64,000 bases of DNA from Nemertoderma westbladi (Eukaryota; Xenacoelomorpha; Nemertodermatida; Nemertodermatidae), in contig JAUCBJ010002104.1 in NCBI GenBank assembly GCA_032718475.1, forward strand, positions 1 through 64,000. Direction: 5' to 3'. Position numbers and translations under genes: made by a program. The notes beneath the pieces are model-generated. The model saw nothing but the letters and a program-made list of their open reading frames with translations, ran no database searches and was not told the DNA's origin. Shown here piece by piece: positions 1 through 11,870 of the stretch; the stretch's first letter is position 1, and each line of letters begins with the position of its first letter.

Positions 1-670
1 AATTTCCAATTTTTACATGGTAGCGGTGAATCTTGTTATATATATATGCTTAACAGACCATTTTATAGAAAATATGCATTCTAACAAACTTAAATGGGTA
101 TCAAATAGACTGACTTAAATTAAACCAGCGTTAGCTAATAATGCGGAGCTGGACTTATACTATACGCACAACAATCTTATTATAGACTATTTACCGGTAT
201 ATCAGTGAATATTTTAAAGAGTTAAATGGATTATTACACTATGAATCGCCGTTGATGATGCAAGTGTCTAAATATTAAATTGGGAATTTGAAACAAATCG
301 AGAAAATATTTCCACGTCAAATTCCGTGTGTCCTGTTCTATAGACACTATATTATATATATACACACCCGCACCAGTTTCGGCGAAGTTAATGTTTTGTT
401 TAAACTAAATACCAAATAAATTATTAAATCCATGATTTGAATGAAGTCCAGCTGTAAGAATATGTTACCTCTATCTAACGTAATGTCATGAAAATACTGC
501 ACCTGATAATTGTTAAGTTGCGATAAATATAAAATAGGAGTTACGTTAACTATAGGCCAAGTTAATCCTGTAATTAATTAACAACATTGCCAGTTAGAAC
601 CATAAGCTAGATAATATAAACATTTACGAAAACGTCATTAGTGTACGTACAGGTTAGGAAATTATTACGA
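1..670. other. AT-rich non-coding sequence downstream of the G-alpha gene
   Basis: AT-rich sequence with short TA runs and no credible coding region. Part of it must be the 3' UTR of the G-alpha gene, which reads leftwards into it. No retrogene-type poly(A)/poly(T) tract is seen next to the stop codon. Confidence 0.5.
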
Positions 671-1732
671 CTAAAATAACCCACAATCCTTAAGATTATT
701 TTTAATAATAACGTCAGTAATGGCATCAAATACAAACTGGATATTGGTAGTATCAGTGGCACATGTGAAGTGGGTATAGATTTCCTTTGTTGGGATACGG
801 TTTAATTGTTCGAATTGTAGTTGGATGTACGCCCCGGCCTCTTCGTACGTGTCGCTACCAGTAAACTCGGGGAAACACAACGACAATGAATAGTGGCCGA
901 TCTTGGCTTGAAATAAATCTTTCTTGTTGAGGAACAAAATCATCGAAGTGGTTGTAAACCATTTATTGTTGCAAATGGAATGAAACAGTTTGAGACTTTC
1001 GTGCATTCGGTTGGTCTCATCGTCTTCCGCTAACACCAGATCATAAGCGCTCAATGCCGCGCAAAAAATAATCGCAGTGACTCCTTCGAAACAATGGATC
1101 CACTTCTTCCTTTCCGATCGCTGACCACCTACATCAAACATTTTAAACTGAAGCCCTTTGAATTCGAAGTGGGTTTCGACTATTCCTGTTGTCTTGATGC
1201 GAGTTCGCAGGACGTCTTGCTGGTTTGGTACATAGTTTGGATCCCCAATTCTGTTTAATTCGCTAAGGAAATATGAAGCGGAGTCATTTAGCTGGAACTC
1301 CCTAGATCTCGTTAGACAGGTTTGTACGCCCCCGTCGGCCCATAGGGTCTGCATTACCCCCAACAGTTCCGCAGAAAACTTGCCAGCTTGGGCCGTGCTC
1401 GCCAACGCTAAAAACTCGCCTGCATCGATCGCACACTGGTTCGATTCGAAATCTATACTAAGGGTATTCATGGCTCGAACGATAGCTATTAAACTTTGGA
1501 TAGTGTTGCTATAAACAACCGGTCTAAATTGCATACAATCATCTGGGCTATATCCATTCTCATGGATAATTCGCATCTGCTTCACAATAGTGCTCTTCCC
1601 AGATTCACCGGCGCCGAGGAGAAGAAGTTTAACTTCTCGCGATGCTCGCTCGCCATCAACCCGGAGGTCTTTATCAATCTGACGCGATCGTTTGTTAGCT
1701 ACTCGTTCTCGCTGTGAAGAAACACAACCCAT
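671..1732 (-). CDS. G protein alpha subunit, Gi/o class, single exon
   Basis: A complete 353-residue heterotrimeric G-protein alpha subunit, the usual length for the Gi/o class. It should couple seven-helix receptors to effectors at the inner plasma membrane. Visible landmarks: Met-Gly-Cys N-terminus (N-myristoylation at Gly2, palmitoylation at Cys3); P-loop GAGESGKST at 40-48; switch I with Arg178 and TTGI; switch II DVGGQ with catalytic Gln204; NKKD at 269-272; TCAT at 323-326; C-terminal CGLF with Cys350 four residues from the end, the pertussis-toxin site of Gi/o proteins. No key residue is missing. The first ATG gives the lipidation signal, so the start is secure. Most animal Gi genes have several introns and this one has none. 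That suggests a retrocopy or intron loss, although no poly(A) trace or target duplication is seen. The exact subclass (Gi or Go) is not settled. Confidence 0.96.
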   Translation of the reverse strand: MGCVSSQRERVANKRSRQIDKDLRVDGERASREVKLLLLGAGESGKSTIVKQMRIIHENGYSPDDCMQFRPVVYSNTIQSLIAIVRAMNTLSIDFESNQCAIDAGEFLALASTAQAGKFSAELLGVMQTLWADGGVQTCLTRSREFQLNDSASYFLSELNRIGDPNYVPNQQDVLRTRIKTTGIVETHFEFKGLQFKMFDVGGQRSERKKWIHCFEGVTAIIFCAALSAYDLVLAEDDETNRMHESLKLFHSICNNKWFTTTSMILFLNKKDLFQAKIGHYSLSLCFPEFTGSDTYEEAGAYIQLQFEQLNRIPTKEIYTHFTCATDTTNIQFVFDAITDVIIKNNLKDCGLF

Positions 1733-1987
1733 AATAAAATGGGAATGAAATGTAGAATGGGAGTGGATATATCATATGGTCCACGTGTGAAATATAAACA
1801 TTAAGAAGTTACATAGTTTGAAAACCAATTGCCAGACCTACACATATATATATATATATAATAAACTTTTGATTACGGTATGTATCAAGTACGAAGAAGG
1901 GCCTATCAAGTTAGAGGCCCAGACAACCAGTGGTGGCATATGAATACATTTAGATATATACCGGTATTTAGTTGCTTATGTAGTTAA

Positions 1988-2962
1988 TTGTTCTACGGAC
2001 GCATGTCCTTAGATCATCATAATGATGATGGGGTGATGGTAACTCCACCTACTGGCTCCAGAAGTCGAGGAAATCCTGCCAAGTACCTAACTGATCTAGA
2101 CTTTGCTGATGACATAGGAGTACTCTCAGAATCTCTAGAGGGAGCCCAACGGTTCCTCAGCTCATTAGAACAGGCTGCTTCTAGTGTTGGTCTTCTTATT
2201 AACTCCCTTATATGATTATGATTATAAATCTTATTAAGACCAACATTTTCACAGCTACCTTTGAAAGTCCTCAGCAAGTCTCTGACCGGATGAGCATAAG
2301 CTCAAAGGATGGTATGCTTGAGCATGTGGACGACTTCTGTTACCTGGGATCGGATCATGGATCCGGAAGTCAGGTGAGGACCTTCGAATACGTAAGGGAA
2401 AGGCATGGGCAGCCTTGAATAGGCTTTCCAGGATCTGGAAGTCATAGAGAATTAATCGGAAACTTAAGGTCCGATTATTTAGAGCAGCAGTAGTTCCAGT
2501 ACTCCTCTATGGGAGACCATGCTGGGCTCTGACTGCTGAGGACAACAAAGCTCTGAATGGCACATTCACGAGAATGCTACGTCGGGTTCATTGTGTCAAG
2601 CACAATGCACACATCTCCAACCAGACAATATGTAACATTGGAGGTATCTCATTGGTGGTTCCCCCAAGCTTGACACGAGGACAAAGTCGCCTCCGCTTTG
2701 CAGGACATTGCTTTCGCCGTGAGGACCAGCCAGTGCATAATCTTGTGCTTTGGCAGCCTCATGGAATGAATAAGCATGGTGGACAGCCCATGACTTTCTT
2801 GAGACGCATCTTAAAGGACACTGGCCTTGAAGATGCGGATGATCTAGCAAGTCATGGGTGATATGGAGTTGTAGCGACGCAATTTTGTCGACAAGCCGGC
2901 ACATCATTCTTAAAAATGCCGCTGCAATGTAGCATGCCGATCCTAGTAGTAGTAGTAGTATT
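1988..2962 (+). mobile_element. RTE-like LINE, 5'-truncated 3' fragment (copy 1)
   Basis: The 3' third of the LINE family that also occurs at 11829-14744, 54284-54850 and 62.7-64 kb. It begins in the reverse transcriptase, with the catalytic LDFADD motif near 2094-2111. It continues through the thumb and C-terminal region (HVDDFCYLGS, VPVLLYG, CRREDQ-type residues) and ends in a (TAG)n tract at 2945-2962, the 3' tail shared by the family. Compared with copy 2 it has an extra AT-rich stretch of about 25 bp near 2206-2232 and several frame breaks, so it is dead. Layout and C-terminal motifs point to an RTE-like clade; the exact clade is uncertain. Confidence 0.85.
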
Positions 2963-3598
2963 TAGTCTGTTAGTTGCCCCATTTTTAGTAAAAAAGTAAA
3001 AAAAAGTAAAAGTAAAGTGAGTGGTGAACGTGTGAGAAACGAAACACAGGGGGCCCGAAGGCTCTTCTCTTTCGGCTGTTACCTACCTAACACAGGGAGG
3101 GTGTCCCAAGGGTGAACACCCTAAAACTACCCAACCCCTTCTTTACTCCCCCAGCAGAAGCCAGGTTCCCTTTGTACCGCTGGGTTTGCGTGAGTATCGA
3201 TAGCGGTACTAATCATAAATGTTTAAAGTGTCTTGCTTAGGGACACAACTATGCGAAATTTCTACATCCTTTAGCTGTAAGCTCTACAGCAAATTGTTTT
3301 TGACTGGTCGAAATAAAAAGAGTGTTTCAATATTTGGAATCAGGTGTCAGGACAGGATCCAGAGCATACCGTACCTACCGGTAGTAATTAAAAACAAACA
3401 ATCTTCTTAATTTTTTTAAGTACCGGTATAAAAAATGTGTAAGATAGATTTTGGGTGGACTTTATTAAATTGTAATATTTAAAAAAAAACATTTTTTATT
3501 TAAAATGTTAGGCCTACCCCTTTGCTATGCTATATTTTGCTATTTGCTATGCTATATATATGCTCGAATTTTATAATTGCACACACTAGCGGTAGTAT
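2963..3598. other. Unassigned sequence with GC-richer block
   Basis: About 3030-3200 is less AT-rich than its surroundings (hyphenated inverted repeats around GGTGAACACC / GGGTGTCCC). It may be a fragment of another repeat. From 3400 on it is AT-rich with TTTGCTATGCTATAT repeats. No gene recognised. Confidence 0.3.
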
Positions 3599-5162
3599 AT
3601 TCCATTTGATACAAAAATCTTTCAAAATGGCTAAAAAAATTAAGAGGGGAGTACACCCCCCCCCCCCCCCCCCCTGAACACTTTTTTTTAATGTCTACAA
3701 TTTCTACTGAAATTGAATTTTAGGTGAAATTGTCTGAAACCAATGTGAGCTCCACAAAAGTTAGGCCTATCAGTTAAAATTTGTAGTTTAGCCTTTTTAT
3801 GAAAATTAATTACCGGTAATATTCGGTCCGACGAATCTGTACAAAAAAGTACAAAAAAATACAAAATAGTACAATATCAGAATATAGTACAAAAGAGTAC
3901 AATAAAGTGCAAAAATAGTACAAAAGAGTGCAAAAATAGTACAAAAGAGTACAAACTGGTGAGAAACGCAAACAAAACGTGTAGGGCCTATACCAGTGTA
4001 GTATACACTATATTTGTGTACAAACATAATTAATTGTAAGCAAATACAACGACACCGAAATATGCACTGTTACAGTGTCAATCACTAGCGGCCTTGCAGC
4101 CTTGGTTCTGTGGTCAAGTATGAAATGATTGACAGAACTTTGATTCATGTAGATTTTGACTGGCATACAGTAGGTGACGAGGTAGAATAAAACGTCTGTC
4201 CTTATCTGATCTGATCTGATGGCATCTGATCATATAAACAATCAGGGGAAAGAGATATAGGTAAATAGCCAATAGGGGATCAGGTTGCCATGTTACGTAT
4301 CAGTATCATCATATGACATAGCAGTAGGCCTTCAAGCATACCGGTATGCAGCCAATACAGCAAAGGCATGTTAAAAATGCGATATACAGTAGGATGAAGG
4401 ATGGCGGTGGCGGGTATGAAAGTTCTGTGATTGCCCCAGCAAAGATGGATAGTTTCAGATGTAAACAACTTTCGCAGATGTACAGTAGTTGGTGTTGAAA
4501 CATTAATAATTTATTAAAAACAATTCAGCCTTTCTTGCCTTTGCTGCAATATTTTAGTAATCTTTCTTGTTAATAGTTTATTAATAGTTAAAGTTAATTA
4601 TATTAATTATAATTAATATTATTAAATAACGATACTGCACTTATAAGTATATTACATTTAAAATATTTATTGTTTGTTTGTTATGCTAAAGGGAAGGCAG
4701 GAAGAGGTACAGTACAGTACCTCTGTACAGTACTGTTACTGTTACTGTCGAATATGGCGAAACACTTTAACATTCCCCATATTGCCACTGATACAGTGGA
4801 GTTTATTATACCCAGACAATGAAGGAATGTGGGTGGGAAGGTGGGAATCAAACGATGTTTTTACCTTCCAATTGAAGGAAAAGAGCAGGTTACAGCAGCG
4901 GCAATTTCTAACCAAAACAATAAACGATGTTGTTGAAAATTTTCACCCACCGCCGAAAAATACAAGTTTCAGAATTCTTATGCAATTTTTACACATTCCA
5001 TTGAATTCCGAACCCTCACAAATCCGTATAACACAAGAAACCCCATACTTCCGAAAAATACAAGTTTGAGATGTATAGTTGTTAGGACAATAGGCCTAAC
5101 AATAAAACAATAGATAGGACTATGAGTTGTCACAATCAATTGAACTATTGAATGAATTTTCA
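3599..5162. repeat. Tandem segmental duplication, unit 1 (1.56 kb)
   Basis: 3599-5162 is repeated immediately downstream as 5163-7586. The second unit is longer because an 837-bp hAT MITE sits inside it. The units share poly(C), the GTACAAAA array, the TCTGATC repeat and the 59-bp dispersed motif, with few differences, so the duplication is recent. Each unit includes sequence outside the left end of the TIR element, so the duplication came after that element inserted. Confidence 0.92.
4869..4927 (+). repeat. 59-bp dispersed motif, copy 1
   Basis: Instance of a short conserved sequence with core AGCAGGTTACAG and tail CTAACCAAAACAATAAACGA, found at seven or more places in this window in otherwise unrelated contexts. 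Confidence 0.8.
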
Positions 5163-6318
5163 ATTCCATTTGATACAAAAATCTTTCAAAATGGCTAAAA
5201 AAATTAAGAGGGGAGTAGAGTACCCAGTACACCCCCCCCCCCCCCCCCCCCCCCTGAACACTTTTTTTAATGTCTACAATTTCTACTGAAATTGAATTTT
5301 AGGTGAAATTGTCTGAAACCAATGTGAGCTCCACAAAAGTTAGGCCTATCAGTTAAAATTTGTAGTTTAGCCTTTTTATGAAAATTAATTACCGGTAATA
5401 TTCGGTCCGACAAATCTGTACAAAAAAGTACAAAAAAATACAAAATAGTACAATATCAGAATATAGTACAAAAGAGTACAATAAAGTGCAAAAATAGTAC
5501 AAAAGAGTGCAAAAATAGTACAAAAGAGTACAAACTGGTGAGAAACGCAAACAAAACGTGTAGGGCGTATACCAGTGTAGTATACACTATATTTGTGTAC
5601 AAACATAATTAATTGTAAGCAAATACAACGACACCGAAATATACACTGTTACAGTGTCAATCACTAGCGGCCTTGCAGCCTTGGTTCTGTGGTCAAGTAT
5701 GAAATGATTGACAGAACTTTGATTCATGTAGATTTTGACTGGCATACAGTAGGTGACGAGGTAGAATAAAACGTCTGTCCTTATCTGATCTGATCTGATG
5801 GCCTCTGATCATATAAACAATCAGGGGAAAGAGATATAGGTAAATAGCCAATAGGGGATCAGGTTGCCATGTTACGTATCAGTATCATCATATGACATAG
5901 CAGTAGGCCTTCAAGCATACCGGTATGCAGCCAATACAGCAAAGGCATGTTAAAAATGCGATATACAGTAGGATGAAGGATGGCGGTGGCGGGTATGAAA
6001 GTTCTGTGATTGCCCCAGCAAAGATGGATAGTTTCAGATGTAAACAACTTTCGCAGATGTACAGTAGTTGGTGTTGAAACATTAATAATTTATTAAAAAC
6101 AATTCAGCCTTTCTTGCCTTTGCTGCAATATTTTAGTAATCTTTCTTGTTAATAGTTTATTAATAGTTAAAGTTAATTATATTAATTATAATTAATATTA
6201 TTAAATAATGATACTGTACTTATAAGTATATTACATTTAAAATATTTATTGTTTGTTTGTTACGCTAAAGGGAAGGCAGGAAGAGGTACAGTACAGTACC
6301 TCTGTACAGTACTGTTAC

Positions 6319-7155
6319 TAGGGCTCGATCGGAGCTCCGGCCTCCGGCTCCGGCTCCGGCCATTTTGGCACCTCCGGCTCCTGCTCCGGCTCCGGTAAAA
6401 ATATTGCCGGAGTTAATTTTTTAATAAAGTATTATATTTCGTGCATATTCTAATCTGAACAATTATTTAACACTATCGACTATAGTACTGTAGTACAGCT
6501 TCAATATCAAGTATAATCTGATAATACTGCAGTATTTACTTAAAGTCAATGACTGACTGACTGTACTGCAGTACTGGTACTGGCCAGCTGGCTGACTAGC
6601 AGACTATTACAGATAGGCCCTACTTTAAAAAATTGTAAATGCTATGATTGTACACTGTCAGACTGTACCACTGCAGCCATTTACTGCTGTCAGCATGCCA
6701 GCATACTGTACTGCAGTACTGGTACATGTACGGTAGGCTACCTACAGTACACACCTCTACCACAGTTAGACAGTTAGCGAGTTAGGTACCGGTACTGTCT
6801 GACTGTAGGTAATTTTTAGCCGTCAGCGTCAGGCCGTCGCCGTCAGCATCAGGCCGTCGCCGTCAGCGTCAGGCCGTCTGTCCGTGATAAATTAATTACT
6901 TAAATTTTAAATTAAAATTCGTAAATCTCTAAATTATGAAATTAATTAGACCTACAGTATGATTGATTGTGAGCGATTGGCGAACGATAACCATACTTTA
7001 TTTTTTTTTAATAAATAATTAAATTTTTAAAATTTTTGAAAAACTCCGGCTCCTGCTCCGGCTCCTGCTCCGGCTCCTGCTCCGGCTCCGGCCAAATTGT
7101 CCAACTCCGGCTCCTGCTCCGGCTCCGGCCAAATCCCAACTCCGATCGAGCCCTA
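6319..7155. mobile_element. Non-autonomous hAT MITE with CTCCGG arrays (copy 1)
   Basis: Termini TAGGGCTCGATCGGAG and, inverted, CTCCGATCGAGCCCTA. The 8-bp target duplication ACTGTTAC lies at 6311-6318 and 7156-7163. Unit 1 of the surrounding duplication shows the unoccupied site with a single run of GTTACTGTTACTG, confirming the borders. Both subterminal regions are made of GGCTCC/CTCCGG simple repeats. The interior is AT-rich and non-coding. Confidence 0.95.
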
Positions 7156-7292
7156 ACTGTTACTGTTACTGTCGAATATGGCGAAACACTTTAACATTCC
7201 CCATATTGCCACTGATACAGTGGAGTTTATTATACCCAGACAATGAAGGAAGGTGGGTGGGAAGGTGGGAATCAAACGATGTTTTTACCTTC

Positions 7293-7351
7293 CAATTGAA
7301 GGAAAAGAGCAGGTTACAGCAGCGGCAATTTCTAACCAAAACAATAAACGA
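7293..7351 (+). repeat. 59-bp dispersed motif, copy 2
   Basis: The duplicate of the 4869 copy, present because it lies in segmental-duplication unit 2. Confidence 0.8.
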
Positions 7352-7904
7352 TGTTGTTGAAAATTTTCACCCACCGCCGAAAAATACAAGTTTCAGAATT
7401 CTTATGCAATTTTTACACATTCCATTGAATTCCGAACCCTCACAAATCCGTATAACGCAAGAAACCCCATACTTCCGAAAAATACAAGTTTGAGATGTAT
7501 AGCTGTTAGGACAATAGGCCTAACAATAAAACAATAGATAGGACTATGAGTTGTCACAATCAATTGAACTATTGAATGAATTTTCAAAATTTCTTGCTGG
7601 CACCAAATTTTGCACACGACACCGAAAAATACAACATTGATGATATGCCTGGTGCAATTCATATATATTCCAACGAGACTAGAACGCCTAAAAAACCTAT
7701 TGCGGAAAAAACAGCTTCAAATAATCAATTTACAAAATTGAAATATTGCAAAATTTGGGGCTGGCACCAAAATTTGGTACCCGCCGCTAAAAACAAGATT
7801 AAAATTTCTAGCTTATTTTATATGAATTCCCTTTAGTTAGTTTCAGTTAGTCTTTTAGTTAGTAGCATTAGTTTCAGAGAGGGGGGGGGGGGGGGTGTTA
7901 TATT

Positions 7905-8092
7905 GACTGACATGGGCAGAAACTCCAGTACTCATTTAGCTACCATTTAAGGATGCAAGGCAGAGATGCCTCGCTAAACCATTCAAAGCATTCGTGACGA
8001 AACGAAAACTACCTTGGCCCCCATGCCGGGGTTGAACCCACAACCTCCGTGAGATGTGAATTCAACATAACCACTACACCAAGGTGGGCTCT
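7905..8092 (-). mobile_element. tRNA-derived SINE-like sequence
   Basis: On the minus strand the sequence from about 8092 to 8014 starts GCCCACCTTGGTGTAGTGG (box A-like) and has GGTTCAACCC (box B-like) about 45 bases further on, the spacing of a tRNA internal promoter. The anticodon arm does not fold cleanly and non-tRNA sequence follows, ending near a G/C homopolymer at 7881-7896. A tRNA-headed SINE or tRNA pseudogene is the best reading; the family is not recognised. Confidence 0.5.
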
Positions 8093-8798
8093 GAACCAAG
8101 GTGGAACAATTGTCAGATACCGTCAGATCAGATCAGATCAGATAAGGACTGACGTTTTAGCCATCCTATGTTGTGACTAATGTTCGTATAATACAATATA
8201 ATGCAACACATACTATGCCTTGGGTAGATATAAATTCCTGCTTTAACTTTGACTCAAAATTTAGGTAATAGTCTTAAAGTAGCCCATATACTGAAGGTCT
8301 GAAGGATAGGGCTATAATGTATGCTACGTATAGGCTACGTTTATGTAGGCTATGTATGGATGCCTCTATCTGTAACTTTATTGAGTTCTCCCTCTGCCAG
8401 TCTGCAATTTTGCAGGCTTGGGACCGTTTTTTGTGTTTTTCGAACACAAAAAGCTGCATTAAAACTCATAAGATTGTATTATCTTGCCATACTCTCTGAC
8501 TGCTAGACAGCTAGATCAGCCCCCTCTCAATGCGTGGCTCGCCCCACAATCTGACAATGCTTTTGTTTTATTTTGCACATCATGTGCGCCCCTCTACACG
8601 ATTTGAACTTCACTTGTATACACGGTTTGCAAGCATTTCTCACTCGATTGTACTCTTTTGTATTATTTTTGCACTCTTTTGTATTATTTTTACACTTTAT
8701 TGTACTCTTTTGTATTCTTTTGTACTATATTGTACTATTTTGTATTTTTTTGTACTTTTTTGTACTTTTTTGTACAGATTCGTCAGACCCGTAATATT

Positions 8799-9155
8799 TA
8801 TTAATATTTAGCAAAATTTTAAGAAATTTATGGCTTTAATCTGAAAAACTGGCTGGAAAAAAACAGAAATATAAAAATTCCAACTGATAACTTTTAAAGA
8901 ACTGCCAAAACCCTTTCGAATGAGCCAAAAATAAAGAAAATTTGTTAAAAGTGGCGGAGGAGTATTATTTTTAAAAATGTCAATCAGAGATAATTGCCTT
9001 CAAAGTTTAAACCTTCCCGCCTTAACTGACTGTGGTCTGGTTAATTAATTATTTCTGGCATGATAGAAGCACTTCACCAGGCTAAAACTTTCATTATGGG
9101 GGTTTTCGGGGTCGCTGATTTCATTTCCGATGTCAGTTTTAAGGTTTGGTGGAAT
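8799..9155. other. Non-coding spacer between two transposons
   Basis: AT-rich, with no recognised feature, up to the TSD of the hAT element that starts at 9164. Confidence 0.4.
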
Positions 9156-9172
9156 ATGGATGGACCATCCAT

Positions 9173-9558
9173 ATTTTCCAAACTGTTTAAAAACGTGGTA
9201 GGTAACTCCAAAATGTTGTAATGTTGTAGGGAACTACTCCCACCATCACACCAAAGTAGCCGCCCCCTCCGTTCACCCGGGCGCTGCAAAAACGAGAACG
9301 TGGGACTAGATCTGTACGTTTTTAGGTAACAATTCATACATATTTAGATTCCTTGAACATTTTGCTACAAATTTGCTGTTGAACCAAATAAAAATTATGC
9401 ATTTTAATTTTTTTGAAAATTTTGCCACATTGCGCTTTTTATCCAGTCACACCAAAAACAGGGAAGTTGGACTAGTTTTACCCAATTTTAGATAACAACT
9501 GATACATATTTAGATTCCTTGGATATTTTCCTATAAATATGGAGTTGAACCATATTCA
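9173..9558 (+). repeat. Left terminal inverted repeat of the PHD-hAT element
   Basis: Reverse complement matches 16655-17035 over nearly its full length. Contains a GC-rich core (CCGCCCCCTCCGTTC) and two tandem subrepeats. Confidence 0.85.
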
Positions 9559-9872
9559 AATTGTGGTTTAATGGCTGGATTATGACTTGTTGAATGTGTA
9601 TACCCCGATCCCCGCTCCACCTTAGGTGGGCTAGGCTTACATGTGTAGGTCATACTGCCGTACCACACATTACTGAATTATGCACGCTCTGAGGCTACTT
9701 GCATCAACTAAAAGAGGTCCACTCCCATCTTCTGATGAATATACAGTAGGCCTAAGTAGGTATTGCGCTCTATTAAAAAGGCCTATCAATTCTCTTTATT
9801 TTCAATTTAATATTATTATTTATCAGTATTCTGGCTGTTCTGGTATTGAACATATTGCTTTTGGCTTTGGCT

Positions 9873-10745
9873 ATGGATTATTCCGATCATGAACCCATAC
9901 CATCCACCTCAAAATCAACCAGAAATTCGAAAAGAATAACCAGGAGTAAAGTTCAGGACCCATTTTTAATTGGAACTAATATTGAGTTTCTACCAGTATC
10001 TAAATTACCAACAAATCGGGATGTTCTAAGGCGATTACATTATGCTATCAATCAATGCAAACATAATGAGAACTTATTCAAAATAGCTGGAACACTGTCT
10101 AGTGAAATTCAAAACTTGTGGTTACGTGGTGGTATACCTATAGTTGAAAAAAACAAAATTACACTGAAGATTGTCCGCTTAAAAAAGCAATATATGAAAA
10201 TTGGTAAGTTTAATAAAAAGACCAAGACTAACTCGGACAGCAAAGTAAACGATTCTGTGAAGGATTTTGAGGATAAGCTGGAGAGCATCTTTGATATTGC
10301 CTCAAAAGATGCTGAAGATGTGTTGCAAGCGAAGGCGACAGCTGGAGATTCTACTGCTGCTGAAGACCTGCAAATTCTTCATGATCAATGGTCAATCCGT
10401 CAGGGAAGCATGGTTGGAATAGATCGGGTGAGGGCACAGAAAGTTAAAGCACATGCTGCTTCTGTTGCTAAGAAAGTAGAAATAGCTACAAAGAGGGCAG
10501 AGAAACAAGCTGCACAGCAATTGTTGTTAAGGCAAAGATATGAGCTAAGTTGGGAATCAGACAGTGCCAGTACTACATCAACTGAAGAAAATTTGGATTC
10601 AGACTTCGAACTTCAACATTCAGGACAAAGAAAGTCAATTTGCAACCCAACATTAACATCCACACTCGATAGGGAAAATGTATCATCTCGTCCTGCAACT
10701 AGAATAGTTGGTGCCTTATGCTGTTATGCAGTGCAGTTGGAATAA
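9873..10745 (+). pseudogene. hAT-like transposase, N-terminal part
   Basis: N-terminal region of the element's transposase: a charged, Lys/Glu-rich and partly helical protein with a Ser/Thr-rich N-terminus and no recognised DNA-binding zinc finger. I start it at the second in-frame ATG (MDYSDHEPIP); an upstream ATG at 9846 is also open. The frame ends early because GCAGT is duplicated in tandem at 10728-10737. Skipping those five bases keeps the frame open for about 18 codons, to a TGA at about 10801, after which it joins the next segment. The two ORFs are therefore pieces of one former protein. The N-terminus does not match a family I know. Confidence 0.75.
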
Positions 10746-10807
10746 ATGTGGATAATGTTAAGCTGAGTCGCTCTACAATAATGCGCCACCAAAAGAAAAA
10801 CTGACAA

Positions 10808-11828
10808 ATGCAAGTGGATAAAATAAAGGATGACATTGCAACAGATAATTCAAAAGGTGACCTGGAATTACACTTCGATGGAAAAAAGTTTAAACAAATT
10901 TCAGGTTATAGCTCAGAACCACGCCTGGCAGTTGCAGTAACAGGGAGTGGACATTGTGATAATCGATTTCTAGGGACACCGAAGATGAAGGATGAGTGTG
11001 GTGACACAATGGCAGAAACAGTAAAATCAACCTTAACTGAGTGGGGATTGGTAAATCGAGTTCGATCAGTCTGTGTAGATACCACCAATGCAAACACTGG
11101 TGCAGATAATGGAAGTGTTGTCCTTTTGGAAAGCTTACTTGGGCGGCCTTTAGTTTGGCTACCATGCCGGCACCATATACTAGAATTGTTGTTAAAGGCT
11201 GCATTTCTTTTCAAGGTTAGTAAGGGTTCGACCACAAGCCCATCTGAGTCTCTACTGACATCATTTAGAGAAGAACAATTTGCGAACCTTGATCTTAAAG
11301 ACTTTATTCCTCCTGAGCTGCCAGTTGAAATGGCAAATGACTTTAGGACAGTTCATGACTTTATGGAAAGCCTTGTACATCCAGATTGTCCAGCTCAACC
11401 AAGGGGAGATTATAGAGACTTAATACATTTGACAATCATATACCTTGGAGGAACTCCACCAGGTGGTGCAAAATTTCAGCGCCCAGGAACTTATAATCAC
11501 ACCAGGTGGATGTCGAAGTTGCGATATTCTATCATGATAGAGCTATTCTTCCATCAATTTGAGATGGATGCCAGTGTGAAGAAGGGTATTCATGAGTTTA
11601 ACGTTTGGGCTGTGAAGATTTATGTTCTCCATTGGTTTAATGCCCCTGACTTATTGAATGCCCCTGCCAATGATATATCACTCTCAGAAATGCTAATTAA
11701 CCATGTTTCATTTGACCAGGAGCTCTATCATATTTGCAATGCTGTACTATTGAGACACCAATGGTACATTTCCGGTGAGTTGGTGGTCTTAGCATTGTTT
11801 GACAATAAAACCCCAATAACAGAGAAAG
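10808..11828 (+). pseudogene. hAT-like transposase, catalytic core (LINE-interrupted)
   Basis: Core of the transposase in an ORF open from 10808. Visible in order: LHFDGK with Asp24 (candidate first catalytic acid); VCVDTTNANTG with Asp91 (candidate second acid); then PCRHH with Cys120-x-x-His123, like the C-x-x-H motif that follows the second Asp in hAT transposases. The segment ends LVVLALFDNKTPITEK, where the (TAG)n tail of an antisense LINE begins. Reading resumes past the LINE at about 14745 (ESEIAKTLLS). This resembles a transposase-like protein family scattered through invertebrates that I know by its D-T-T...N-T-G and C-R-H-H motifs. Assignment to hAT rests on motif analogy plus the 8-bp TSD. 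Confidence 0.75.
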
Positions 11829-11870
11829 CTACTACTACTAGGATCGGCATGCTGCATTGCAGCTGCATTT

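Larger units (their letters stand above)
5163..7586. repeat. Tandem segmental duplication, unit 2, with hAT MITE inside
   Basis: Second copy of 3599-5162. Collinear, and interrupted at 6319-7155 by a hAT MITE with its own 8-bp duplication. Removing the MITE restores a unit of about 1.58 kb. Its poly(C) tract (5231-5254) is longer than that of unit 1. Confidence 0.92.
3824..8790. mobile_element. TIR element with GTACAAAA subterminal arrays, left end duplicated
   Basis: The left end (3824, and again at 5403 in the duplicated unit) reads CGGTCCGACGAATCTGTAC. The right end is its inverse, finishing GATTCGTCAGACCC at 8790. The octamer GTAATATT flanks both sides (3816-3823, 5395-5402 and 8791-8798), an 8-bp target duplication. 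Inside each end are inverted GTACAAAA-type arrays (3840-3960 and 8640-8780) and inverted TCTGATCTGATC repeats (about 4200 and 8125). No transposase is present. An 8-bp TSD fits a hAT-type non-autonomous element. Confidence 0.72.

Noticed and set aside
10890-11235. Minus-strand frames of 104 and 109 codons
   Set aside because: Antisense shadows of the hAT transposase core.
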